Below are positions 8,280-16,022 of a stretch of 35,377 bases of DNA, piece after piece. The notes under the pieces are model-generated. The model saw nothing but the letters and a program-made list of their open reading frames with translations. It ran no database searches and was not told the DNA's origin. A program made the position numbers and the translations under genes. Within the stretch, counting starts at the first letter, position 1. Every line of letters begins with the position of its first letter. Location: assembly GCA_964404765.1 (NCBI GenBank), contig CAYOLL010000054.1, forward strand, positions 1 to 35,377, read 5' to 3'. The stretch is from CAYOLL01 sp964404765 [NCBI: uncultured Gemmatimonadota bacterium] (lineage in GTDB: Bacteria; 4572-55).

Positions 8280-8467
8280 CTGCTCTCAGTAATTTTACAC
8301 GTCGTGTTGACCGCAGATATGTAGGGAACCGGTTGCGAAAATCCGATAACTTCTTGTCGTAAAGGAACTTCCACAAGTATTTGCTTGATTTTTAAAGTAA
8401 AACATATATTTTTTCCCATCTTTTTATTAAAGCCAAAGAAATAGTACGATTTTAACGGGTAAAGTCA

Positions 8468-9160
8468 ATGATTTTTGAAAATGTACAGCAGATTTGGCAA
8501 AATATTGCCGCAGCAGCAAAAAAGGTCGGGCGCTCTCCAAATGAGGTTGCGCTGATGGCCGTTACCAAAACGCGTTCGGTTAACGAAATTAAGGCGGTGA
8601 TTCAGGCAGGTATTCATCATATCGGCGAAAATCGAGTGCAGGAGTTTCAGCAAAAATACACTGCACTGACCGATATCACCGCAAACTATCACCTGATTGG
8701 CCATTTGCAGACCAACAAAGTCAAGGCCGCCCTGGAATGTTTTGACTGGATTGACGCGGTTGACAGCCTGCGTTTAGCCGAAGCCATCCAAAAACAAGCG
8801 GAAAAATTGAATCGAAACATTGATATTTTGGTAGAAGTGAACACGTCCGGAGAGGAATCCAAATTTGGCGTCCTGCCCGCTCAAACCGCAGCTTTAGTAG
8901 AACAGCTTAGTGTTTTACCCAATCTGCGTGTTCGCGGTCTGATGACCATTGGCGCATTCGTGGAAGATATGGAAATCGTGCGGCAAAATTTTCGGCAACT
9001 TCGACAATTGCGCGACCATATTGCGAATCAAAATTGGCCAAATGTAGATATGAAACACTTATCAATGGGTATGACTCACGATTATGAAGTTGCGATTGAG
9101 GAAGGCGCGACGATTGTTCGCGTCGGCACCGCCATTTTTGGGCCACGCCTGCAAAAGTAA
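8468..9160 (+). CDS. yggS: YggS/PLPBP family pyridoxal-phosphate homeostasis protein
   Basis: A 230-residue single-domain protein with the alanine-racemase-like TIM barrel of the YggS/PROSC family. K34 in MAVTKTRS is the PLP Schiff-base lysine. Other family motifs are GENRVQEF (53-60), HLIGHLQTNKV (75-85), VNTSGEESKFG (104-114), LSMGMTHDYEVAIEEGA and VRVGTAIFG at the C-terminus. The family buffers free PLP and affects amino-acid and keto-acid balance; no catalytic activity is established for it. Length is typical. It lies upstream of divIVA, as its orthologue ylmE does in Firmicutes, though without sepF and yggT between them. The Shine-Dalgarno is weak. Confidence 0.95.
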   Translation: MIFENVQQIWQNIAAAAKKVGRSPNEVALMAVTKTRSVNEIKAVIQAGIHHIGENRVQEFQQKYTALTDITANYHLIGHLQTNKVKAALECFDWIDAVDSLRLAEAIQKQAEKLNRNIDILVEVNTSGEESKFGVLPAQTAALVEQLSVLPNLRVRGLMTIGAFVEDMEIVRQNFRQLRQLRDHIANQNWPNVDMKHLSMGMTHDYEVAIEEGATIVRVGTAIFGPRLQK

Positions 9161-9173
9161 CCGCTGATAAAAC

Positions 9174-9217
9174 AAACCTAACCGGTCTTGGAAATCTGTT
9201 AGGTTTACGTTGTAAAC
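9174..9217 (+). promoter_or_regulatory. Two overlapping hairpins in the divIVA leader
   Basis: Stem 1 pairs AAACCTAAC (9174-9182) with GTTAGGTTT (9198-9206) around a 15-nt loop. Stem 2 pairs GTTTAC (9203-9208) with GTAAAC (9212-9217) around GTT. They share bases 9203-9206, so only one can form fully at a time, and stem 2 ends four bases before the GAAGGAG of divIVA. There is no T-run, so this is not an ordinary terminator. A translational switch or a remnant of a palindromic repeat are both possible. Confidence 0.4.
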
Positions 9218-9232
9218 ACAGAAGGAGTCACC

Positions 9233-9853
9233 TTGAATCTCACCCCTTTAGACATCCGCAAGCAGCAGTTCAAAAAATCCTTGCAAGGTTATAATACCGA
9301 AGAGGTTAACGCTTTTTTGGAAATGTCCGCCGAGGAGTTTGAGACTGTTATCCGCAAATACGACGAATTGAAGAGCAAGTTGGCTGATACGCAAGAGCGT
9401 CTGGGCGGCTACCTCAAGATTGACCGCGACTTGCGCGATACGATGATGATGGTCAACAAATTGCAGGAAACAACCAAAGCCGAAATGAAGCGCGAAGCCG
9501 AGTTGGTCATCCAAAACGCCGAAAAAGAAGCCGGCAAGCTAATTCAATCCCATCGTGATCAGCAGCAAAAACTGATCGGTCACATTGAACAGCTTAAAGC
9601 CGATCAGGAAGCCCTGGAACTCAAACTCAAGGCCATGGCCAGAACCTTAAGCCGGGTTGTGGAAATCGAAGAAAAGTCCGGTGACGAGCTAAAGTTGGAT
9701 TTGGATGCCTTAGCTAATGCTGATGAAAAAACACTGCTGCAGAATCGTATGAATTTACTGCAAGACGTGCGGCGCTTGCAAAAGGAAAAGCAAGCCTATC
9801 TGGCCCGGCTCAAAAGTCTGCTGGAAATGCAGCAGAAGATGCTGGAGTTGTAG
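9233..9853 (+). CDS. divIVA: DivIVA domain-containing cell-division protein
   Basis: A 206-residue coiled-coil protein. The N-terminal 40 residues carry the DivIVA lipid-binding signature (LTPLDIRKQQFKKSLQGYNT then EEVNAFLE). The rest is almost entirely heptad-rich, charged coiled coil (about 30-205). DivIVA/GpsB-type proteins bind curved membrane at poles and division sites and recruit other factors; in diderm bacteria the exact role is poorly known. The start codon is TTG at 9233, supported by GAAGGAG seven bases upstream and by the fit of the N-terminal motif. Neighbours yggS (upstream) and ileS (7 kb downstream) echo the conserved ylm-divIVA-ileS region of other phyla. Confidence 0.9.
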   Translation: MNLTPLDIRKQQFKKSLQGYNTEEVNAFLEMSAEEFETVIRKYDELKSKLADTQERLGGYLKIDRDLRDTMMMVNKLQETTKAEMKREAELVIQNAEKEAGKLIQSHRDQQQKLIGHIEQLKADQEALELKLKAMARTLSRVVEIEEKSGDELKLDLDALANADEKTLLQNRMNLLQDVRRLQKEKQAYLARLKSLLEMQQKMLEL

Positions 9854-9881
9854 GTCAAATGATTCAAAATGAGGATTTTTC

Positions 9882-11933
9882 ATGAAAAGAATATGCTTGT
9901 TATTTATCATCCTGATCAGTGTGTCCTTTGCGGCAACAAGCAAGGGTTTGGCCCAGGGCGCCACCGATTTGCTGGACATGTCGCTGGAAGACTTGCTCAA
10001 TATTACGATTACAACCGCCGCCAAACGGGAGCAAACGATTCGCGAAGCGCCGGCTTCGGTTACGATTATTACCGCGGAACAGATCAAGCGCTACGGTTAT
10101 CAAACTTTGCAGGATGTGTTTCAAAGCGTGCGCAGTTTTTATACTACTTATGACTACAGCTACTCGTTTATGGGTGTGCGCGGTTTTTCCCGCCCGGCAG
10201 ACTTTAACAATCGCGTCTTGCTGCTGATTGACGGCCATATTTATAACGATGATATGTGGGGCTCGGCTTATATAGGCACCGAAGCCGGCTTGAATCTGGA
10301 TATTGTGGAGCGCGTGGAAATTGTGCGCGGGCCAGGGTCGGTATTGTACGGAACCCACGCCATGTTCGCCGTCGTTAATGTCATCACCAAATCCGGTGCC
10401 GTCATTGACGGAGTCCAAATCAGCGCAGAGGGCGGCTCGTGGGGCCGTAAAGAAGGCAGCGCCATTATCGGCAAAAAGCTAACCAATGGTCTGGATGTCG
10501 CGGTTTCCGGTCGCTGGGCCGATTTGGATGGCGACGATCATTACTTTAAAGAATACGACGATCCTGCCTATAACAATGGCCTGGCGGAAGGACGCGACTG
10601 GGATAAATATTCCGATGTAATGCTCACGGCGCGATACGGCGACTTGACCTTTTTCGGCCTGGCCGGCAGTCGGGAAAAAGGCCGGCCAACAGCGATTTAT
10701 GGTGAAAATTTTAACGACTCCCGCTCTAAAACGCTCGACCGACGACGTTTCGGTGAATTGAAGTGGGATCACGCCCTTTCCCCCGATCTGAGCGTCATGG
10801 CCAAGGGCTATGCCGATTGGTATACTTTTGATGGCGGTTATCCCTACTCGTACTTAGAAGGAGACATCCCCGAACTGGTCGATTATGTCAACTACGACTA
10901 TGCCCGCACAACCTGGTGGGGCGGCGAAGTTCAGGCGCGTTGGGCGGCCAAAAATCTGCCGAATCGTCTAACCGCCGGCCTGGAATACCGCCATCATCCC
11001 AACGCGCGTTACACCAATTTTGACGTGTTTGGTGAGTACGGCAATGACAAGATCAATTTCAATGTCCTGTCGGCATATCTAGAAGATGAGTACAAGCCCA
11101 CCAAAAATATGACTTTTGTGGCCGGGTTGCGCTATGATCGCTATTCAGATGTGGAGCGAACGCGGCTTGACGACACTGACCGCATCTTGTATGAGATGCA
11201 GGTCAGCCGGGTGACACCGCGACTGGCTGCGCTGTATCAGCCAATGGCCGGCAGCACCGTGAAGCTGCTTTACGGCCAGGCATTTCGCGCCCCCAACTTC
11301 AGTGAAATTACACTCTACATCCCTAACCCGGAATTAGAAAGCGAAAAAATTCAAACACTGGAAGCGACCTGGGAACATCAACTCAACTCGCAATTGTTTG
11401 GCCTCGTTTCTGTCTACAAAAACGACATTACCGATCTGATCGAGCGCGTCTGGCAAGAGGATCAGGAAAATTGGCAGTTTACGAACTTGTTGGATGTGGA
11501 AGCCCATGGTTTTGAAGTCGAACTGAATGCCCGGCTTAAAAACGGTGTGAGCGGATATGCCAGCTACAGCTTTCAAAAATCGGAAGAGAAAGAGACTCAC
11601 GAAAAACTTTCTAATTCCCCGGAAAACCTACTGAAAGCCGGAGTCAGTGTACCGGCAGGGCGCTATTTTTACATCGCTGCCGACGGCATTTGGGACGACA
11701 AGCGCTTGAAGTTAAACACGGAAGGCGGGCAACAATCCGCTACAACCGCAGCCTACTTTCTTGGTAATCTAACCGTAACTACACGGCCTTTAGCCGGTCA
11801 TGTGGAAGGCGCGATACAAGTGCGAAACATTTTTGACAGCGATTACAATTTTCCTGTCGGACGTCAATATGCCCAGACAAGTTTGCTTCAGCCCGGGCGG
11901 TCGATTGTTGTAAAAATTACGGCAGCTTTCTAA
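9882..11933 (+). CDS. TonB-dependent outer-membrane receptor (second copy)
   Basis: A 683-residue receptor, clearly diverged from the copy at 1820. It has a signal peptide (MKRICLLFIILISVSFAATS, cleavage near residue 25), then MSLEDLLNITITTAAKRE, a TonB-box region common in colicin-I/vitamin B12-type receptors. The plug domain follows (APASVTIITAEQI; VERVEIVRGPGSVLYGTHA), then a barrel ending in VVKITAAF with a terminal phenylalanine. The cargo cannot be deduced. It starts 28 bp after divIVA behind GAGG and runs straight into a nucleotidyltransferase gene 19 bp downstream. It is not a division gene, so it looks like part of an accessory insert in a housekeeping cluster. Confidence 0.93.
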   Translation: MKRICLLFIILISVSFAATSKGLAQGATDLLDMSLEDLLNITITTAAKREQTIREAPASVTIITAEQIKRYGYQTLQDVFQSVRSFYTTYDYSYSFMGVRGFSRPADFNNRVLLLIDGHIYNDDMWGSAYIGTEAGLNLDIVERVEIVRGPGSVLYGTHAMFAVVNVITKSGAVIDGVQISAEGGSWGRKEGSAIIGKKLTNGLDVAVSGRWADLDGDDHYFKEYDDPAYNNGLAEGRDWDKYSDVMLTARYGDLTFFGLAGSREKGRPTAIYGENFNDSRSKTLDRRRFGELKWDHALSPDLSVMAKGYADWYTFDGGYPYSYLEGDIPELVDYVNYDYARTTWWGGEVQARWAAKNLPNRLTAGLEYRHHPNARYTNFDVFGEYGNDKINFNVLSAYLEDEYKPTKNMTFVAGLRYDRYSDVERTRLDDTDRILYEMQVSRVTPRLAALYQPMAGSTVKLLYGQAFRAPNFSEITLYIPNPELESEKIQTLEATWEHQLNSQLFGLVSVYKNDITDLIERVWQEDQENWQFTNLLDVEAHGFEVELNARLKNGVSGYASYSFQKSEEKETHEKLSNSPENLLKAGVSVPAGRYFYIAADGIWDDKRLKLNTEGGQQSATTAAYFLGNLTVTTRPLAGHVEGAIQVRNIFDSDYNFPVGRQYAQTSLLQPGRSIVVKITAAF

Positions 11934-11952
11934 CGCACAAGTTGACGAGCTA

Positions 11953-12696
11953 ATGATTACACCGCCTGAAATCGAACAAATTAAAAATATTATTGTAGCG
12001 AATGTTCGACCGGCAAAGATTGTGCTATACGGTTCATGCGCCCGCCACGAGCAAACCGAAGACAGCGACCTGGACATGTGCATCATCAAGCCGACCGTGA
12101 CGGACCGGTTTAAAGAACAGACAGAACTTCTGCGGTTGCTGTATGATTTTGAATTTGACAAAGATATTTTATTGTTTACGGAAAGCGATTTTGAGCGGGA
12201 TAGAGACATTGTCGGTTCCATCAACTTCAACATTTGTGCGGAAGGCGTTGTGCTCTATCCGCCCCACGAGACGAGCGTCTGGCGACCGGCCAGCCCGGTG
12301 AATATGGCCAAACAGGTCGAACATGCCCGGAAGTTTTTGGACATGTCCGCACATGATTTGACCATGTTAGAGCGCACACAAAATGAGAACTTTCCGGTTG
12401 ACTTTTATGGGACGCATATACCGAAAATCGTCAAGCATGCGCTCCGGGCGATTCTCATCAGCCATGCCGTTTCCTTCCGAAACATGCCCACGATAACGGC
12501 GGGTTTTGAGTTGGCAAAAGGGGCTGGCTTTTTGTGGCTTGACCGATACGATGCGCTTAAAAAGTTTACAGTATTCGACAAAGATTTTTCGCTTTTGGAT
12601 GAATCGGAAATGCCCGAAATCAACCTCAATGACGACTTGAAATTGATCAAAGAACTGCTCGAATGCATCAAACAACAACTGGGAGTTGCGCCATGA
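11953..12696 (+). CDS. Minimal nucleotidyltransferase (MNT) fused to a HEPN-like domain
   Basis: A 247-residue protein. The N-terminal half (about 5-105) is a minimal nucleotidyltransferase of the DNA polymerase-beta fold, with GS (27-28 in LYGSCARH), the paired acids D39 and D41 in SDLDM and a likely third acid D71 in DKDILLF, so the catalytic set looks complete. The C-terminal half (about 115-245) is alpha-helical and HEPN-like: VEHARKFLDMSAHDL, then KIVKHALRAILISHAV, then GFELAKGAGFL. An R165-x5-H171 pair fits the loose HEPN RNase spacing, but the conserved RX4HXY of HepT toxins is not obvious, so RNase activity is uncertain. MNT and HEPN usually occur as separate antitoxin and toxin genes (MntA/HepT, where MntA AMPylates HepT). 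The stop overlaps the start of an HNH nuclease gene (ATGA). Confidence 0.82.
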   Translation: MITPPEIEQIKNIIVANVRPAKIVLYGSCARHEQTEDSDLDMCIIKPTVTDRFKEQTELLRLLYDFEFDKDILLFTESDFERDRDIVGSINFNICAEGVVLYPPHETSVWRPASPVNMAKQVEHARKFLDMSAHDLTMLERTQNENFPVDFYGTHIPKIVKHALRAILISHAVSFRNMPTITAGFELAKGAGFLWLDRYDALKKFTVFDKDFSLLDESEMPEINLNDDLKLIKELLECIKQQLGVAP

Positions 12697-13622
12697 AACA
12701 ATTACCCTACACACATATTGAAGTCGACGAAATATGCCGCAAAATAATACCTGCCCAATATTGGAATGACGTAATGTATATTTTATATACCTCAATCTTG
12801 ATTGCCCATGAAACTGGAGCAGATCGTTGGGGGATTCGCCTTAAACCTGAAAGCATTATGTTAACACCTGGTTTTTACGAAGTATTACAAATTCTACCAA
12901 CATATTTCCATATCATAGTTGATGCACCAACTGTTCCTCCAAATATGCGCAATTCGTCATTGCTTACTTTTCGTACCGACCGATATGATGGTAGTGGTAA
13001 AAATGGATATTATGGATCAGATCTCAATTCTGAATCCTGCGATGTGCATTACGATATGTTAGAAGAGGGCGTAACGCTAAAGAAGATTTACGAAGTATTG
13101 CTGGAAAGTCATCGTAACTCAATTGTTAATTCAGCTAGCAAACCAATGAGAAAGGAAACTCCCGATAAACACTCGCCGGAACTGGTTAAATTTGTCGCGG
13201 AACAATTCGGACAACCTTTACCACAGCCGTTACATTTCAAAGACCGGGCTTTCGATATTTTACCATTGCCACTGGAAGAAATTGATGAAGCTGAACAGTT
13301 TGCAGAAGGCACTGTGCGTCAAGTGAAAGTGAATGCGTACGACCGTGATGCACGTGCCCGAAAACTTTGTATTGAGCACTATGGCGAGCGTTGTTGTATT
13401 TGCGGGATGTCGTTTGGGGAAAAGTATGGATCTGACGCTGCCGGAATCATTCATGTCCACCATCTTAAACCGCTCTCGGATATTGGTGAGCAATATATCG
13501 TTAGTCCAATCAAAGACCTGCGACCGGGTTGTCCAAATTGTCATGCAGTTATTCATGCAGTTAAACCGGCGCGTACAATTGATCAAGTGAAAACAATGCT
13601 ATCATCGGCCAAGAAACCTTAA
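12693..13622 (+). CDS. HNH endonuclease with an unrecognised N-terminal domain
   Basis: A 309-residue protein. The C-terminal third (about 215-295) is a McrA-like HNH nuclease: zinc cysteines C234/C237, HVHH at 254-257 with the catalytic histidine, and C280-PN-C283-H, ending AVIH. Proteins with this form of HNH are common in modification-dependent restriction, where an N-terminal domain reads the DNA. The first 150 residues here (YWNDVMYILYTSILIAHETG, GADRWGIRLKPESIMLTPGF) match no domain I recognise. The ATG at 12693 is chosen because GGGAG precedes it and it overlaps the upstream stop as ATGA; an in-frame upstream ATG at 12663 would run deep into the previous gene. The N-terminal half is visibly more AT-rich than its neighbours, suggesting acquisition. 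Confidence 0.87.
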   Translation: MKQLPYTHIEVDEICRKIIPAQYWNDVMYILYTSILIAHETGADRWGIRLKPESIMLTPGFYEVLQILPTYFHIIVDAPTVPPNMRNSSLLTFRTDRYDGSGKNGYYGSDLNSESCDVHYDMLEEGVTLKKIYEVLLESHRNSIVNSASKPMRKETPDKHSPELVKFVAEQFGQPLPQPLHFKDRAFDILPLPLEEIDEAEQFAEGTVRQVKVNAYDRDARARKLCIEHYGERCCICGMSFGEKYGSDAAGIIHVHHLKPLSDIGEQYIVSPIKDLRPGCPNCHAVIHAVKPARTIDQVKTMLSSAKKP

Positions 13623-13636
13623 TCCGGAGTTGCAGT

Positions 13637-14458
13637 ATGAAAAACATTCGTCAACAATTGAAAGACACGCTGGCTTTTTTAGAGCCAAAAATCAAGACAA
13701 AACCGATTGCCGGTGTCATCCTCGGCACGGGTTTGGGCAAGCTGGCCGACCGCATTGAAAAAGACGCGACTATCGACTATGAAAATGTTCCACACTTTCC
13801 TTTATCAACCGTCGAGCATCATGCCGGCAAGCTGATTTTCGGTAAATTAGGCGGCAAACCGGTCATGGCTATGCAGGGTCGCTTTCACTATTACGAAGGC
13901 TATTCCATGCAGCAAATCACCTACCCGGTGCGGGTGATGAAGGCGCTCGGCTGTGAAACGCTCATCATGTCCAATGCCTGCGGCGGCATGAATCCGCTGT
14001 TTCGCGCCGGCGACATCATGGTCATCGACGATCATATTAATCTGCAAGGAGACAACCCGCTGATCGGGGTTAACGACGATGAACTTGGTCCGCGCTTCCC
14101 CGATATGTCCGAACCGTACAATCAGCAGTTGATCGCCAAAGCCGAGTCTATCGCCCTGCAAAAAGGCATCAAAATGCACAAAGGCGTTTATGTTTCTGTG
14201 GCCGGACCAAACTTGGAAACTCGCGCCGAATATCGCTTTTTGCGGGCTATCGGGGCCGATGTCGTCGGCATGTCCACCGTACCGGAATGCATTGTGGCCG
14301 TCCACGGCGGCATGAAAGTTGCTGCCTTCTGCGCCGTCACCGACGAGTGCTTTCCCGACAAGCTGGCCAAAGTCAGCATCCCGCGCATTATAGAATACGC
14401 CGGCGTGGCTGAAAAGAAGCTGGTGGTGATTATGGAAGAGTTGGTGGCGGGTTTATAA
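13637..14458 (+). CDS. punA: Purine-nucleoside phosphorylase, trimeric (PNP-I/MTAP superfamily)
   Basis: A 273-residue cytoplasmic enzyme of purine salvage that splits purine nucleosides with phosphate. Family motifs: GVILGTGLGKLAD (26-38, phosphate loop), HHAGKLIFG (61-69), QGRFHYYEGYSMQQITYPVR (80-99), SNACGGMNP, AGPNLETRAEYR (189-200, purine-contacting E194) and GMSTVPE (211-217). The residue that is asparagine in human and mycobacterial PNP (N243, which reads 6-oxopurines) is aspartate here (D236 in VTDECFPD), as in methylthioadenosine phosphorylase, so substrate range may differ from a strict inosine/guanosine enzyme. It starts 14 bp after the HNH gene behind GGAG and may be read from the same transcript. 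Confidence 0.93.
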   Translation: MKNIRQQLKDTLAFLEPKIKTKPIAGVILGTGLGKLADRIEKDATIDYENVPHFPLSTVEHHAGKLIFGKLGGKPVMAMQGRFHYYEGYSMQQITYPVRVMKALGCETLIMSNACGGMNPLFRAGDIMVIDDHINLQGDNPLIGVNDDELGPRFPDMSEPYNQQLIAKAESIALQKGIKMHKGVYVSVAGPNLETRAEYRFLRAIGADVVGMSTVPECIVAVHGGMKVAAFCAVTDECFPDKLAKVSIPRIIEYAGVAEKKLVVIMEELVAGL

Positions 14459-14492
14459 CCATTTCCTTTGCGGCGGTAAAAAGGAGGAGAAC

Positions 14493-15089
14493 ATGATTCA
14501 TGTTGAAGAAAAACCGGTTATAACTCAGACCGAAAATTCGATCGGCGGCCCGACTATCGATCTTTTGGATCGCACCGATGTTACGATTGATGAGCTCGAA
14601 GCCGATCCGCCGGGTTATGTATTTGACTTGATTGATGGAAAGGTAGTGCCGAAAATGCCGAGTATTCGTGAAGGCGATATTGTCGCCAAAATTGCCGAGG
14701 CGCTTTTTATATATCTGAAAGCAAACCCAATCGGACGGATTATGTTTAATGTCAATTATCGCATCATTCCGGAAAGTAGGCGCGAAAGTCGGGCGCCTGA
14801 CATTTCATTTATCAAGCACGGGCGTTTCGATCCGCCGCAAAGCGGCTATCCGGCCATTGCCCCGGATCTGGCCATTGAAGTGGTCTCGGAAAATGATCGC
14901 GTGGATGCCGTTTTTGACAAAGCCCGGCTGTATATTAATTGCGGCGTTCAGGAAGTTTGGGTTGTCATTCCGATCTCGCAGGAGGTTTTGGTTTACACGG
15001 CGACGACCATCAGCGGGACGCGGGATGTGTTGACTTCGACGGTTTTGCCGGGTTTGGCGTTGGATGTGAAGGCCATCTTTTCTGTTTAA
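14493..15089 (+). CDS. Uma2 family (DUF820) PD-(D/E)XK nuclease-fold protein
   Basis: A 198-residue protein of the Uma2 family, abundant in cyanobacteria and some FCB-related lineages. The fold landmarks are YVFDLIDGKVV (43-53), RAPDISFI with the first active-site aspartate, DLAIEVVSENDRVD with the E-x-V-S motif, the lysine of FDKARLYINCGVQEVWVV, and a C-terminal VLPGLALDVKAIF. The set of acidic and lysine residues typical of a PD-(D/E)XK nuclease is present, but the biological role of the family is not established. It has a strong AAGGAGGAG ribosome-binding site and sits 34 bp after the phosphorylase gene, in the second accessory insert before ileS. Confidence 0.9.
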   Translation: MIHVEEKPVITQTENSIGGPTIDLLDRTDVTIDELEADPPGYVFDLIDGKVVPKMPSIREGDIVAKIAEALFIYLKANPIGRIMFNVNYRIIPESRRESRAPDISFIKHGRFDPPQSGYPAIAPDLAIEVVSENDRVDAVFDKARLYINCGVQEVWVVIPISQEVLVYTATTISGTRDVLTSTVLPGLALDVKAIFSV

Positions 15090-15120
15090 AGCGTCGGGAA
15101 TTTGGCGGAAGGAGGAACTC

Positions 15121-15945
15121 ATGTTCAAAAATAATAATCGGTGTCCTCAACGTCTTCAGGTAGCGGTTCTTAAAAAAGTGCTCATGGTCTTTGTTGTCAT
15201 CATGATGTGTTCTTGTCAGTCTAATCAAATGATAGAGCTTCCGGTAGCCAACGGTCTCGTGGCGTACTATTCTTTCGACGGTCATGTCGATGATTCAAGT
15301 GAAAATCAGAATCATGGCGCGCAATATGGCGGAGTGACCTTTGTGCCGGGCAAAAGCGGAAAGGCGGCCAAATTTGACGGAGTAGACGATTACATCCTGA
15401 TTATACCGCGCAGCGATGTCTCGGCAATCGGCGATTTTACGGCAGGCGCTTGGACTTATGTTGAAGGATGGAAGTATCAAAGCAGTCCGTATGAGGGAAA
15501 AGACCGCCAATACATTTTTGACGGGCATACACATTCGAATACGACCGCAAGAGATTTTTATAGACCGGGGTTTGCCTTAATTTATGATTGGACCTCCGAA
15601 GCCGCGGAAATCCATAACTTCATTTACTATGGCCGTGATTGGCTGGAGCAAAATATAAAAGCAGATGTGAACGGGCAGTGGCGATTTTTTGTTTTTGTCC
15701 GAAAAGATGAGAACACCTACACCTATTTGGACGGTCAATTGCTCACAACATCTTACGCCGCCGAGGTTAAGCGAAGGGATGTTCTGGATATGCGTCATAA
15801 CTGGTACATCGGCGCTTTTAACGGGAATAATCCGCATTACAACGACGGCGTGTTTAACTATTCATTTCACGGTCTTATTGACGATTTTTTTATTTATGAT
15901 CGGGCGTTGTCAGCCGTTGAGATACAAACGCTTTACGAATGGTGA
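15121..15945 (+). CDS. LamG/concanavalin-like domain lipoprotein
   Basis: A 274-residue probable surface or periplasmic lipoprotein. After a basic N-terminus, a hydrophobic stretch (about 16-31, VLKKVLMVFVVIMM) ends in CSC, a plausible lipobox although methionine replaces the usual leucine. Residues 40-274 form one LamG-type jelly roll: NGLVAYYSFDGHVDDSS, KAAKFDGVDDYI, WTYVEGW, WRFFVFVRKDENTYTYLDGQ and, at the end, LIDDFFIYDRALSAVEIQTL. Such domains often bind carbohydrate or mediate adhesion; no catalytic partner domain is attached. GGAGGA precedes the ATG. An alternative start would shorten the n-region, but the strong ribosome-binding site favours this one. Confidence 0.85.
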   Translation: MFKNNNRCPQRLQVAVLKKVLMVFVVIMMCSCQSNQMIELPVANGLVAYYSFDGHVDDSSENQNHGAQYGGVTFVPGKSGKAAKFDGVDDYILIIPRSDVSAIGDFTAGAWTYVEGWKYQSSPYEGKDRQYIFDGHTHSNTTARDFYRPGFALIYDWTSEAAEIHNFIYYGRDWLEQNIKADVNGQWRFFVFVRKDENTYTYLDGQLLTTSYAAEVKRRDVLDMRHNWYIGAFNGNNPHYNDGVFNYSFHGLIDDFFIYDRALSAVEIQTLYEW

Positions 15946-15962
15946 CCTTAATACAACGTGTT

Positions 15963-15980
15963 TCTGCTACATTTAGCAGA
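15963..15980. other. Perfect 7-bp hairpin after the LamG gene
   Basis: TCTGCTA (15963-15969) pairs with TAGCAGA (15974-15980) around a CATT tetraloop, 17 bp after the stop codon. There is no T-run after it, so it is more likely an mRNA 3'-end or processing hairpin than a full terminator. Confidence 0.35.
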
Positions 15981-16022
15981 TGCATCGCCTGATGTTGTCA
16001 CCAAAAGCTGTGGAGATAGGCT

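Larger units (their letters stand above)
7758..8467. other. 710-bp non-coding gap between korA and yggS
   Basis: No intact gene is visible. The stretch holds, from left to right, the divergent leader of korA, a degraded inverted repeat (7780-7938), an AT-rich segment (about 7940-8040), a probable gene remnant (8100-8279) and the AT-rich leader of yggS (about 8380-8467), where a promoter is expected but cannot be assigned precisely. Confidence 0.6.

Noticed and set aside
8210-8419. 69-codon minus-strand frame upstream of yggS
   Set aside because: No ribosome-binding site, no recognisable motif, and it overlaps the more coding-like remnant on the + strand.
13847-14305. 152-codon open frame on the minus strand inside the purine phosphorylase gene
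   Set aside because: Antisense shadow of a well-recognised enzyme; no motif and no start signal.
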